Positions 44,342-52,830 of a DNA stretch of 64,000 nucleotides are shown piece by piece. This stretch comes from Phycisphaeraceae bacterium (lineage in GTDB: Bacteria; Planctomycetota; Phycisphaerae; Phycisphaerales; UBA1924). The position numbers and the translations under genes were made by a program. How positions within the stretch are numbered: the stretch's first letter is position 1; every line of letters starts with the position of its first letter. The DNA lies in contig JACKHF010000002.1 in assembly GCA_020639155.1 (NCBI GenBank), positions 930,001-994,000 on the forward strand, in the 5' to 3' direction. The notes below the pieces were generated by a model. It made no database searches. It was given only the letters and a program-made list of their open reading frames with translations, and was not told the DNA's origin.

Positions 44342-44965
44342 CTACTTGGTGCAGGTGTACACGAACGCGGGCGGCAGATTGCCCCAGATCACCGGGCTAA
44401 TTTCAACAGTTCGGAATAATTTGCGCACTGTCTTCCGGAATCCCCACGCTCCCGGGAGTGTGAGCCCGATGTGGTATCCGAACGTGCGGAACTGCCCACC
44501 CTCGCGCAGCACCGCGTGGGTCTGCTCCAGAATCTCATCGCGGATCTGCGCAGGGATCGAGGGCCAGCCAAGCCCCGAGATGATGTAGTCCACCTGTTCA
44601 ATACCCTCATCGTTGCATATGGATGCAACCTTTCGCGCGTCATTATGACGCACATCAACATCAGGCATGACTGTGTTCAGATTCGCAGCCATCCGGTCAT
44701 TCAGCTCGATCGCAATAAATCTGCAATGTGAGCCATCTGTTTCACGAATAGACCTTGCAACCTGCGACGTGAACACACCAGTGCCAGGGCCAAACTCAAT
44801 CATTGAGCTGATCTTCGAAAAGTCGATGCCCTCGACCATTCGCCTCGCAAGTTTGCGTGAGCTCGGCGCGATCGCAGCGGTCGAGCGCGGATGCGCAAGA
44901 AACTCCTTCAAAAACGCACGGTACGAATGCGGGTTGTACGGCTTTGCCTGCTCGATCTGCTCCAT
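44342..44965 (-). CDS. SAM-dependent methyltransferase, phospholipid N-methyltransferase-like
   Basis: 207 aa, class I methyltransferase. It opens with the PmtA-like pattern FLKEFLAHPRSTAAIAPSSR, then motif I SMIEFGPGTGVFTSQVARSI, motif II-type FIAIELNDRMAANL and DYIISGLGWPSIP. Bacterial PmtA methylates phosphatidylethanolamine; relatives also include rRNA adenine dimethylase-like proteins. ATG 44965 has a CGGAG Shine-Dalgarno 6 nt upstream; a GTG at 44971 is less likely. It lies 47 nt after the N-formylglutamate amidohydrolase gene, so it may belong to the amidoligase operon; whether it acts on lipid or on that pathway's product is open. Confidence 0.75.
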   Translation of the reverse strand: MEQIEQAKPYNPHSYRAFLKEFLAHPRSTAAIAPSSRKLARRMVEGIDFSKISSMIEFGPGTGVFTSQVARSIRETDGSHCRFIAIELNDRMAANLNTVMPDVDVRHNDARKVASICNDEGIEQVDYIISGLGWPSIPAQIRDEILEQTHAVLREGGQFRTFGYHIGLTLPGAWGFRKTVRKLFRTVEISPVIWGNLPPAFVYTCTK

Positions 44966-45012
44966 GCACACTCCGTGGTTTCAGGTACCACGCGATCATA
45001 GCCCGAGCAGTG

Positions 45013-45726
45013 TCAGCCGATCCCAGCAACACGAGCAAATGTCATGGACAACAGATCGCCAAACCGTTGCTGATTCTCAAGCGTGTGCAGCAACCCCTGA
45101 CGGATTTCGATCTCGATACCCGCGTATTCGTCATCGTCGAACAAGGTACGCAGATGCGTCGTTAGCCCGTCATCCGTGCCCTTGTACGGCTCATTATAAC
45201 GGAACAGGTTGCAGCCATCTTCCAGTTGCATCGCAGCAAGCCATTGCTGACATATCTCAGTCTCGAATCTGCGCGAAGGATCGAACAGCAGCGCACAATC
45301 AACCGAACGTACATGCCCATCGAGCACGTCAGTAAACGAATGCACGCTGACATGCAAGATTCGATGCTTCTTGCGTATCTCACTCTCGATCCGCTGCGTG
45401 ACCATAGATCGGTACGGCAGATAGAACAACTCGATAACTTCCTGCTTCGCAGACTCAGACAAGTCTCGTGAGAACTCGCTGAAGCACGAGGGATTATCAA
45501 GCGATCTGTTCAGATCGATCAGAAGTCTGGTGGTCGTCGATGCGATCAATGGCACCCGCAGACGTTCGCTCATCCGTTCCGCAACACCCAGCCCACCGAT
45601 GTCGTACCCGCGATGCGTTAGCAGAACTTCCTGTGCGTTTGCAAATAAGTGTGAGTACGCACCCGGCACCTCGTTTCCGCCGTGCTCGCACGTCAACACC
45701 ACTGCAATGGGCTTCTCACGGGACAC
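45013..45726 (-). CDS. N-formylglutamate amidohydrolase family protein
   Basis: 237 aa, FGase fold. Conserved zinc-site segments: VLTCEHGGNEVPGAYSHLFA, LTHRGYDIGGLGVAERMS, and HVSVHSFTDVLDGHVRSVD. In histidine catabolism HutG-type enzymes cleave N-formylglutamate, but no other hut gene is present. Here the gene overlaps the GCS2 ligase by 11 nt and follows an ATP-grasp ligase, a context where these hydrolases are thought to act on amidated or peptide-like products. GTG start at 45726. Confidence 0.85.
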   Translation of the reverse strand: MSREKPIAVVLTCEHGGNEVPGAYSHLFANAQEVLLTHRGYDIGGLGVAERMSERLRVPLIASTTTRLLIDLNRSLDNPSCFSEFSRDLSESAKQEVIELFYLPYRSMVTQRIESEIRKKHRILHVSVHSFTDVLDGHVRSVDCALLFDPSRRFETEICQQWLAAMQLEDGCNLFRYNEPYKGTDDGLTTHLRTLFDDDEYAGIEIEIRQGLLHTLENQQRFGDLLSMTFARVAGIG

Positions 45727-46978
45727 GAAAAAGCTCTCCGTGCGCGAGGCACTCCGCTAGTTCGCTGTAGACAGTGTGGAGTTCCTTGCGCGTTGGGAAT
45801 CGACGCAATGGCTTTCCGATGCGTGTCGACAACGTGCCCGCACGGATCATCCGTTGCAGTTGAACTCTCGTCTCGCTTCCATCGGGGAGCAGTTGCTCGA
45901 CAAGATGCGTCCAGACATCTCCAGCCCACACCATCGACTGCGCGAGCCCGAACGCGCCAAGCAGCTGCTTCTCTCGAATCCTCGTCCGTTCTGCATACTT
46001 GATTGTGTCGAGCAGAACAGCGTGCAGTGGCTCGGTCGCAATCTGCTTCTGATCGTCATACGACATCCATCGCTCCTCAACGAGTGCCCTGACAGCAGCA
46101 ATGATTATCTCAACTACTGCCATATCAGCCTTCGGACATTCCTGGATGTCGATCAGCCGGATCTCGATTGCGCCGCGATCGAATCGCGCCATCCCGCCGC
46201 GCGCATTGGCGAACTCGTGACGCAAAATACCCTCGGGGTCGAGCGGCTCAAGTTGCTTGTACAGCACGCCAAGCACATCGCGTTCGAACCCTTCGCGCGT
46301 GAACACAGGCTCAGGTATCACAAGGCCCGCCATAAGGGGAACCTGCTTGGAGTTGTTGCGATACACCTCAAGCCGGTAATCGGCGATCGGTGACCAATGC
46401 CCGTCAGCAATCGGCGAGCTCGCCGCGATCGCCGGTATCAACGGCAGAACAAGACGAGTTGCAGCGTACAACCGCCCGAACTCGTCATCGTTCGCGAACG
46501 GCAGGTTGATGTGCGTGCTCTGCAGGTTGCCCCACCCATGCCCACGGCATCCAAAGATACGGTCATAGGTCGCGTAAATCTCGTTGTTCTCGTGCGGCCA
46601 GAGCTTGGTTTCCGTGTCCGGGTTCATCCACGGATGCATGCCCGTTGGCAAAAGCTTGCAGCGCATCGGTTCGAGCAATGTGTTGATCTTTACCACATGA
46701 CGTTGAAACTGCTCTGAAAGCCCCTGTAATGAAGATGCAGGTTTCTGCGTTTTCAGTTCGACAACATGGAGCGCCAGTTCATTCGACCACGACACGATGC
46801 CGTCAGGACCATCCGGCTCGACATCGCTCACGTCCTGCCCCACCGCTGCCTTGAATACCACATCGGCCATCGGCCGAACATCGAGGGTCTCAGCATCAAC
46901 AATCATGTACTCAAGTTCGACACCGAACGCATCGAACAATCCAAGTGGGAATCGCCAGTCTGTGTGTGACGTACTCAT
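45716..46978 (-). CDS. Glutamate-cysteine ligase-like (GCS2 family) amidoligase
   Basis: 420 aa. Carboxylate-amine ligase of the GCS2 type: FGVELEYMIVDAETLDVRPM, the metal/ATP segment IFGCRGHGWGNLQSTHINLP, and RGAIEIRLIDIQECPKADMA. The family includes YbdK and gamma-glutamylcysteine synthetases, making gamma-glutamyl amide bonds with ATP. Its ATG overlaps the stop of the RimK-like ligase (ATGA). Two different amidoligases encoded back-to-back argue for a peptide-like or modified-amino-acid product rather than plain glutathione synthesis; no glutathione synthetase is nearby. Confidence 0.85.
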   Translation of the reverse strand: MSTSHTDWRFPLGLFDAFGVELEYMIVDAETLDVRPMADVVFKAAVGQDVSDVEPDGPDGIVSWSNELALHVVELKTQKPASSLQGLSEQFQRHVVKINTLLEPMRCKLLPTGMHPWMNPDTETKLWPHENNEIYATYDRIFGCRGHGWGNLQSTHINLPFANDDEFGRLYAATRLVLPLIPAIAASSPIADGHWSPIADYRLEVYRNNSKQVPLMAGLVIPEPVFTREGFERDVLGVLYKQLEPLDPEGILRHEFANARGGMARFDRGAIEIRLIDIQECPKADMAVVEIIIAAVRALVEERWMSYDDQKQIATEPLHAVLLDTIKYAERTRIREKQLLGAFGLAQSMVWAGDVWTHLVEQLLPDGSETRVQLQRMIRAGTLSTRIGKPLRRFPTRKELHTVYSELAECLAHGELFRVP

Positions 46979-48420
46979 CGAGCTTCAAGCTTCCAGAAAA
47001 AGTGCTGCATGATCCTGTTGTACAGTTCGTCGCCGAGTGCAGCATCCTCGACTTCCGAATCGATGTTTGGATTATCATTGACTTCGATCACAACAGGCTT
47101 ACCACGAACGACTTTCAGATCAACACCATACAGCCCGTCGCCCATCAGGTTCGCAGCTCTAACGGCAAGTTTGACAACCTCTTCCGGAGCATCCTCGATG
47201 AACATTGTCTCAGCTCCGCCGGTCTGCACTGTGCCCTCATCACGCTTGACAATTTGCCAGTGATCTGGTGCCATGCCGTACCTGCACGCGAAGAGAGGTT
47301 TTCCACCGAGCACGCCGATGCGCCAGTCAAAGTCTGTGGGCACGTACTCCTGAGCAATTAGCATATCAGTGTTCTCGAACATCTCATCCAGTTGTGCTTC
47401 GATACCGTGTTCTGTATCAATGCGTTTCACGCCGGCTGAGAATGCGCTGTCCGGCAGCTTGAGCACACATGGAAATCCAAGCGAACGGACCCCCTCAAGG
47501 GCTGTGTCTCTGGAGAGGATCAACGTGCGAGGTGTAGCCACTCTGTGCCGAGCCATGGTTTCAGCAAGATAGACTTTGTTTGTGCATCGGAGAATCGACT
47601 GAGGATCATCAATCACCACCATCCCCTCGGACTGCGCCCTTCGTGCAATCCGGTAGGTGTGGTGATTGACACCTGTTGTTTCACGGATAAACAGCGCATC
47701 AAACTCTGCGATGCGCCCGTACGAATCCTTCTCGATCAGTTCGCTCCGTATCCCGATGGATTCCCCGGCAGCAATGAACTTCTTCAGTGCAGCCATGTCG
47801 GAACATGGCATGGGATCATTCGGGTCATACAGGATTGCAAGATCGTACTTGTACGCGGGAGCTTCTTTCCCCTTGCGAGGCACACGCTTGAGATAGTTCT
47901 CTGCCTGCTGAATCAGAAACGGCCGGTGTGATTCCGGGATCTCTGACACACCGATGATGCGCACCGAAACAAGCCGCCAGCGCCCGTCGTTCTCGAACTT
48001 CGCGCGCAGCAGCGGCGCAGGGAACGCATTGAAGATCGCAAGCGCCAACCGATCGTGGCCGGATGCAAGATTGTGCCCGAAATATACGGAGAGTTCAAAT
48101 GCTTCGGACTTGATCCGCTTCAGATTCGACTGGATGAGTTCGTCGAGTTCATGCGAGACGAGCTTGATCACGGGCGCAAGCTTCAGATCCTGGATCGCAG
48201 CAATCGACGGGAGTGGCCTGTGCCCGCGTGCTTCGGCAAGCAGCGAGACGTAGTACCCAAGCGCCTGATATTTAAACGACCGACAGAGGTTGAATACTTT
48301 CCGTCCACGCCCCTGCGCGAACTGCGGATCAGACAGATACTGGTACGACGAGACGATGTCCGCACCAGGGATAGTGATCGGCCAACGCTTTGGATGATCA
48401 ACTACAAGCAGGGGTTTCAT
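46975..48420 (-). CDS. RimK-like ATP-grasp ligase with N-terminal RLAN-type domain
   Basis: 481 aa. The first about 200 residues resemble the RimK-like ATP-grasp N-terminal (RLAN) domain (PGADIVSSYQYLSDPQF, then RSFKYQALGYYVSLLAEARG). The ATP-grasp catalytic part follows: LGFPCVLKLPDSAFSAGVKR, metal site GLYGVDLKVV and KPVVIEVNDNPNIDSEVED. Such ligases join an amino acid to a carboxylate with ATP (RimK itself adds glutamate to ribosomal protein S6). It is translationally coupled at both ends (ATGA with the C39 peptidase upstream, ATGA with GCS2 downstream). Substrate unknown. Confidence 0.85.
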   Translation of the reverse strand: MKPLLVVDHPKRWPITIPGADIVSSYQYLSDPQFAQGRGRKVFNLCRSFKYQALGYYVSLLAEARGHRPLPSIAAIQDLKLAPVIKLVSHELDELIQSNLKRIKSEAFELSVYFGHNLASGHDRLALAIFNAFPAPLLRAKFENDGRWRLVSVRIIGVSEIPESHRPFLIQQAENYLKRVPRKGKEAPAYKYDLAILYDPNDPMPCSDMAALKKFIAAGESIGIRSELIEKDSYGRIAEFDALFIRETTGVNHHTYRIARRAQSEGMVVIDDPQSILRCTNKVYLAETMARHRVATPRTLILSRDTALEGVRSLGFPCVLKLPDSAFSAGVKRIDTEHGIEAQLDEMFENTDMLIAQEYVPTDFDWRIGVLGGKPLFACRYGMAPDHWQIVKRDEGTVQTGGAETMFIEDAPEEVVKLAVRAANLMGDGLYGVDLKVVRGKPVVIEVNDNPNIDSEVEDAALGDELYNRIMQHFFWKLEAR

Positions 48421-49247
48421 CGCGTCCGTTCTCCGGATGCTTCTGATTTCTTGGGTTCAATCACCAGCAGGTTCGCGTCGTAGGTCAGCACGCCCAGCAT
48501 GATCGCAGGAACAAGCTGCGACATCGTCACCGTATACCGCTGACGCTGAAAGCCTGGGTTATTCGCAAGTGGATCTGCGACGGAGACCACGCGCCCCTTG
48601 GACTCATATCCGTGTATCACCACGAAGTGTCCGGTTGGTTCGCCGCGAATATCGTCGTCGTCGTCCTTCGGCCCAAACTCACGCATGCACTTGTATAGAT
48701 ATGTCGAGCTGACACCGGTCAGGAGGGGCTTACCTGCGCGAATGAACCCTGTGATGAGTGAACTGGTCAGATCACGAAAACGAACATCGCCGCCAAGACG
48801 GAGAAACTCCAGATAGCACTCGGTCGCGATACGGAATCTCGGATTGCCTGTCTGCTTTGCAAGCCCCTGCATCTGGAGTTTGTGCGACAGCTTGGCTGAG
48901 TCACACTTACCATGCTCGTCGAACCACGTCGGGTCGAACATCTGCAGGTTGAACGTGTACAGCGACGCCTTGTATCCGCGTTTGAGCGCGTGAGTGCCGA
49001 GCATCACCGCGAGCGTCCCTCTGCCAGCTTCGTGCGAGTTGAGTGAGCTTGCGGAACGAATGACCTCGTCCAGCGAGATGTCATCGCCCCAGTACTGGTA
49101 CACAGCGTGCAAACACGTTGGTCCGCACGTCTCATCGTTCGGTTGTGGAAGAATATCGAGCGGCAGCACACTCGGGCGTCGCAGTCGGATGCGCCGTGTT
49201 TCTATCCTGGATTTTCCGCGGCGCGCCGGGCGACCGTCCTGAACCAT
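48417..49247 (-). CDS. C39-like cysteine peptidase
   Basis: 276 aa. Papain-like peptidase with the active-site pattern NDETCGPTCLHAVYQYWG (Gln/Asn-x5-Cys), catalytic His in GHFVVIHGYE and Asp in VVSVADPLANNPG. There is no ABC or membrane domain, so it is not a bacteriocin exporter. First gene of the ATP-grasp/GCS2/amidohydrolase operon, with a GAGGTG Shine-Dalgarno and an ATGA overlap into the ligase gene. The basic N-terminus (RRGKSRIETRRIRLRRP) is not a signal peptide, so it is probably cytosolic and may cleave or release the peptide made by the ligases. Confidence 0.85.
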   Translation of the reverse strand: MVQDGRPARRGKSRIETRRIRLRRPSVLPLDILPQPNDETCGPTCLHAVYQYWGDDISLDEVIRSASSLNSHEAGRGTLAVMLGTHALKRGYKASLYTFNLQMFDPTWFDEHGKCDSAKLSHKLQMQGLAKQTGNPRFRIATECYLEFLRLGGDVRFRDLTSSLITGFIRAGKPLLTGVSSTYLYKCMREFGPKDDDDDIRGEPTGHFVVIHGYESKGRVVSVADPLANNPGFQRQRYTVTMSQLVPAIMLGVLTYDANLLVIEPKKSEASGERTR

Positions 49248-49366
49248 GAAACCACCTCGAAAGGGAGCGCGGTCATGGATGGGCCGCCTCTTGCAGGTGA
49301 TTGTATCGGCACGGTTCGGGTTGTCATGAAGTCGAGGTGCCCGAATATAAGATTTTGCTCAGCCGA

Positions 49367-50710
49367 TCAGTTGTCGATCCCACCAAACTCTGCCGGGTAC
49401 ATCTTCGCATCGTCCATCACATAGATCCCAACGAGCCAGTTCCCAACCATGTAAGGATCCGAGCGCAACCTGCCCTTCACCGCAGCGTAGGTGGTATACA
49501 GATCCTCGTTTCTGGCTGGCTCCTTCAGCGTCACCTCGATCGCGTCATAGGGAGTTGGAGGCACACCGATGCAGCAGCCATCCCATGTGTTCAGCATCAG
49601 CAGCATCTCGTCCGACTCGTCGACCACGAATGGGAACGACACGAACCCGCTGAGCTTGATCCACTTGCCCTCAAGCAAGGCAACCCGCTCGGGAAACTCA
49701 GACAAGCCGCTGCGTGGCTTGAACGTTTCCTGCAGCGAGGTCAGAAGCTCCCACGGGATCTCATACGGCTCGGCCTCAGTTCCCTTGCCTGTCACAACAA
49801 AGCGTCCGTCGAGCACAAGTTCCTGCGTGCTGTTGGCGCTGTCATCTCGCAACTCGATCGACGCTGGCACAACCTCGAACCCAGCAAACTTCTCTGGTGG
49901 AGGCTGAAATCCTTTGGGCCTGATCGCATTTCTCGCGGCCTCGCGCGCGGCTTGGACTACCGCTTCGAGCGATTTGCCTTCTGCCCAGTCCCCAAGAGAC
50001 AACCCTGGCGTTTCAACAAGGGAGCTAATACTTACACCAGCCACGACACGATTGATCACCTGCTGGGTCGATTGGGTGTCTCGAACAAGTACCCCGATTG
50101 CCTGCCCGCCGATAGACAGAATGGGCGCACCGACATTGTTCACGCCCGACTCTGTGATGGCTGGATTCTTCACACCGAGTGCGGCGACCTGTCCGACGGT
50201 CTGACGTGAACTCACAATAGATTCAAGAATCGCGTGCTCGATGGCAGCCTCACCCGTCTCAGCATCCTTCACATCGACCGGGGGACCGATGAGCATGATC
50301 TCCTCGCCGATTAACGGTTCAAGCGGAGACACACGCAAACCGCGATGCAGTTTGGCAGGCACATCCACGTACCCTAGCACGAGATCTGCTTCGACATCCT
50401 CGGAGAGTACTTTCTCGATTTTGAATGTATCGCCAGTGTCGAGTGTCAGTGTTGCAGACTTCGCATCCATCAGAAGTGATCGACTCGTCACGAATCTGCC
50501 CGGCCCAACAAAGAATCCGGCAAAGGATGGTTTGGCTGTATCCTCAGGCTCGATCCGTACAACACCCGGCGAGAACATTCTCGCCATGTTTGCCAGCAGT
50601 GAGCCCGCCGAGTGCTGACGGTTCACCTGCGCGCGCACTGATGGCACGCAGACGATCCACACCAGCAGAAACCCAAGCATCATGAAGCACTGGTTTTTCT
50701 TTGTGCGCAC
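49367..50710 (-). CDS. Secreted trypsin-like fold protein lacking catalytic residues, with DUF3299-like C-terminus
   Basis: 447 aa. Signal peptide (MMLGFLLVWIVCVPSVRA). The next about 190 residues follow the HtrA/trypsin-like strand pattern (SPGVVRIEPE, SFAGFFVGPGRFVTSRSLL, EADLVLGYVDV, GVNNVGAPILSIGGQAIGVL). Where HtrA has the catalytic His after VT and the GNSGGP serine, this protein has SRSLL and NNVGAP, so it is probably not a protease. After a linker, the C-terminal about 110 residues (KLSGFVSFPFVV, LLMLNTWDGCCIGVPPTPYD) resemble DUF3299-type secreted domains. It lies 120 nt downstream of, but probably not with, the next gene leftward; the ABC exporter genes lie 30 nt upstream, so it may be their operon partner. 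Confidence 0.65.
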   Translation of the reverse strand: MRTKKNQCFMMLGFLLVWIVCVPSVRAQVNRQHSAGSLLANMARMFSPGVVRIEPEDTAKPSFAGFFVGPGRFVTSRSLLMDAKSATLTLDTGDTFKIEKVLSEDVEADLVLGYVDVPAKLHRGLRVSPLEPLIGEEIMLIGPPVDVKDAETGEAAIEHAILESIVSSRQTVGQVAALGVKNPAITESGVNNVGAPILSIGGQAIGVLVRDTQSTQQVINRVVAGVSISSLVETPGLSLGDWAEGKSLEAVVQAAREAARNAIRPKGFQPPPEKFAGFEVVPASIELRDDSANSTQELVLDGRFVVTGKGTEAEPYEIPWELLTSLQETFKPRSGLSEFPERVALLEGKWIKLSGFVSFPFVVDESDEMLLMLNTWDGCCIGVPPTPYDAIEVTLKEPARNEDLYTTYAAVKGRLRSDPYMVGNWLVGIYVMDDAKMYPAEFGGIDN

Positions 50711-50740
50711 ACGTTCCTCGCTTTGTGTTCGTGGGATTAC

Positions 50741-52108
50741 CTACCCGAGTGGTTTGAGATTTTTCGCTACGCTCGTGCGATACGCCATCACAGCAGGCAC
50801 AAGCCCAGCCAGTGTCGCTAGCACCACTGCACCCGCACCAATACCAAGTGTTGCCAACCCCGAAATATTCGGCTGCACCACCACACCCGTTAGCGCCCGG
50901 AGCACACTCGTCACCAAAGCGGACCCTGCAAACGCCATCACCAGCCCCAGCAGCGCCCCAAGAATGCCGATCATCATCGCTTCAGCGAGCACCAGCCGAA
51001 GCACACGCCAACGACTTGCCCCGAGCACACGAAGCACCGCGATCTGCCGCTTCCGCTGATCCATCGAGTTGTACAACGCGAGCATAATCCCGATGCTGCT
51101 CGACACCAGCACCACGCCAGCCATCGCTCGCAGCACGATGTCGATCCCGCCGATAAGTTCAAAGAGCGAGTTCACCTCGGCGGTCGGGTCAGCTACCGTC
51201 AGGAGCGGGTTTGACCGCAACTCGCCCGCAATCGCTCCGATCGATGCCGATGTGCTTCGCCCCTCGCGCGTTCTCCCATGCACCATGATCGCGGTGATAC
51301 GCTGATCGTCGAGTGTCACATCATCGAGTGTTGTTGGAGGTGGATGATCATGCCCCTCGTGGTCGTGATGATCGTGATTATCATGCTCATCGTGTTCGAT
51401 CAATCCTTCACGCTCACGGCGATCGTGCGCGTGCAGAATCCACGAACTCTCCAGACTCACAAAGACCGCACGATCGTGCGGCGTGCCGGTCCTTGCAAGC
51501 ACACCAACAACATCGAACACGAACTCATCGTGGACATGCCCTCCAGCACCGCTCATCCCATGCGTGAGCGACATGTGATCGCCTACCTGCAATCCAGTGC
51601 TGGAAGCAACATCACTGCCGAGCACAACCTGAAAGTTGCTCTTGAACACCTTCCCGGTCTGCATCTTCCACGTACTTATCTCGCTCGCAGAAGTGCTCAA
51701 ACTCCGTACGTCGATACTGAACTTCGAGAAAAAGTCCGGTGTCGTCGCGACAACCGGGAACCCCTTGTAACTGTCACCCACAAGCGTCGGCACCGCCCAT
51801 GCAACGCGGGGATCACGCGCAAGCCGCTGCTGCTCGATATATCCGAGTGAACGCGACGGTGTCCCTGCGTAAAACACCGAGTTCAACACGCTGGCAAGCG
51901 GACTCGTGTCGGCTGACACAAGCAGATGCATATTGCCAGACCCGCGCTCGAAGACGGACTTTGCTGACGACCGCAAAGAAACCAGCACAATCATCAGCGC
52001 AACCGCAACAGCAACTGTCAGCACAGTCAGAAGTGTTGAGAACCATCGCGACACCATTGATCGCACCACGATCTGCCTGTCAGACATCGCACGCGCGTGC
52101 ACGCTCAT
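50741..52108 (-). CDS. MacB/FtsX-type ABC transporter permease with His-rich loop
   Basis: 455 aa. Four-helix MacB/LolE architecture: N-terminal helix (TLLTVLTVAVAVALMIVLVS), a large periplasmic domain, and three C-terminal helices (AMAGVVLVSSSIGIMLALYN, AEAMMIGILGALLGLVMAFA, LATLGIGAGAVVLATLAGLV). In the periplasmic domain (nt about 51345-51440) a segment has 10 histidines in about 30 residues, mixed with Asp/Glu, a likely metal-binding loop. The ATG at 52108 overlaps the ATPase stop (ATGA). Such mechanotransmission-type transporters expel peptides, lipoproteins or toxins or drive periplasmic work; the substrate is unknown. Confidence 0.85.
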   Translation of the reverse strand: MSVHARAMSDRQIVVRSMVSRWFSTLLTVLTVAVAVALMIVLVSLRSSAKSVFERGSGNMHLLVSADTSPLASVLNSVFYAGTPSRSLGYIEQQRLARDPRVAWAVPTLVGDSYKGFPVVATTPDFFSKFSIDVRSLSTSASEISTWKMQTGKVFKSNFQVVLGSDVASSTGLQVGDHMSLTHGMSGAGGHVHDEFVFDVVGVLARTGTPHDRAVFVSLESSWILHAHDRREREGLIEHDEHDNHDHHDHEGHDHPPPTTLDDVTLDDQRITAIMVHGRTREGRSTSASIGAIAGELRSNPLLTVADPTAEVNSLFELIGGIDIVLRAMAGVVLVSSSIGIMLALYNSMDQRKRQIAVLRVLGASRWRVLRLVLAEAMMIGILGALLGLVMAFAGSALVTSVLRALTGVVVQPNISGLATLGIGAGAVVLATLAGLVPAVMAYRTSVAKNLKPLG

Positions 52109-52830
52109 GGGTGTGCCTCCCCGCTCGCGTGCAGGCTCGTATACGACTCGATACGATCGAAGCACGACAACAAGGCAGGATCGTGGCTCACGCACAACAG
52201 CGCCGCATTATGATCCTCGCACGCTCGCTGGAGCAGCTCGATCGCATTGCGCGCGTTGTCAGGATCAAGACTCGCGGTCGGCTCGTCCGCCAGCACAAGC
52301 GCGGGCTCGCACGCGAGCGCACGAGCAACCGCAACGCGTTGCTGCTGACCAAGACTCATGCTGTCGACCGGCGCGTTCACGCGCTCCAGCCCGAGCGAGC
52401 CGAGCAAATCGGCAGCACGCTCGCCGTGCTCGCGCTTTGGCTTTGCCGAGAACATCATCGCCAGCAGCACATTCTCGATCGCTGTAAACCCCGGAAGCAG
52501 ATTCAATGTCTGGAACACCATCCCGATCGTTCTGCCACGGAACGCGTCACGAGCACCGCTGCCCAGTCCGTGCACATCCTGACCAGCGACCTCGATCCGT
52601 CCCTCACTCGGCTCCATCAATCCGGCGATCAGTTGGAGGAGCGTGCTCTTTCCGCATCCGCTCGGTCCTGTCAACAGCACCTGCTCGCGCGAATGCAGCA
52701 CAAGCTCGTTGATATCGAGCACCCAAGGCCCGATCGCGCCATATCTGAACCGCACACTGTCGACGCGCAGCACACATCTGGCCGCGTCGGCAGGAGTGGT
52801 TTGCGTTGTGTGCTGCGTCTCTGCGTCCAT
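52105..52830 (-). CDS. LolD/MacB-like ABC transporter ATPase
   Basis: 241 aa. Walker A LLTGPSGCGKSTLLQLIAGL, Q-loop VFQTLNLLPGFTAIENV, signature SLGQQQRVAVARAL (Ser-Leu-Gly instead of the usual Ser-Gly-Gly), Walker B ALVLADEPTASLDPDN, H-loop VSHDPALL. The start at 52830 (MDAETQ) is taken; a longer frame from 52872 adds 14 residues of doubtful coding character. It is the ATPase of the coupled permease. Its 5' end is 88 nt from the tRNA-Leu gene, so the host operon promoter lies between. Confidence 0.88.
   Translation of the reverse strand: MDAETQHTTQTTPADAARCVLRVDSVRFRYGAIGPWVLDINELVLHSREQVLLTGPSGCGKSTLLQLIAGLMEPSEGRIEVAGQDVHGLGSGARDAFRGRTIGMVFQTLNLLPGFTAIENVLLAMMFSAKPKREHGERAADLLGSLGLERVNAPVDSMSLGQQQRVAVARALACEPALVLADEPTASLDPDNARNAIELLQRACEDHNAALLCVSHDPALLSCFDRIESYTSLHASGEAHP

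Noticed and set aside
45013..45726. Histidine-utilisation gene hutG
   Set aside because: Fold matches, but no hutH/U/I neighbours; the operon context points to the amidoligase cluster instead.
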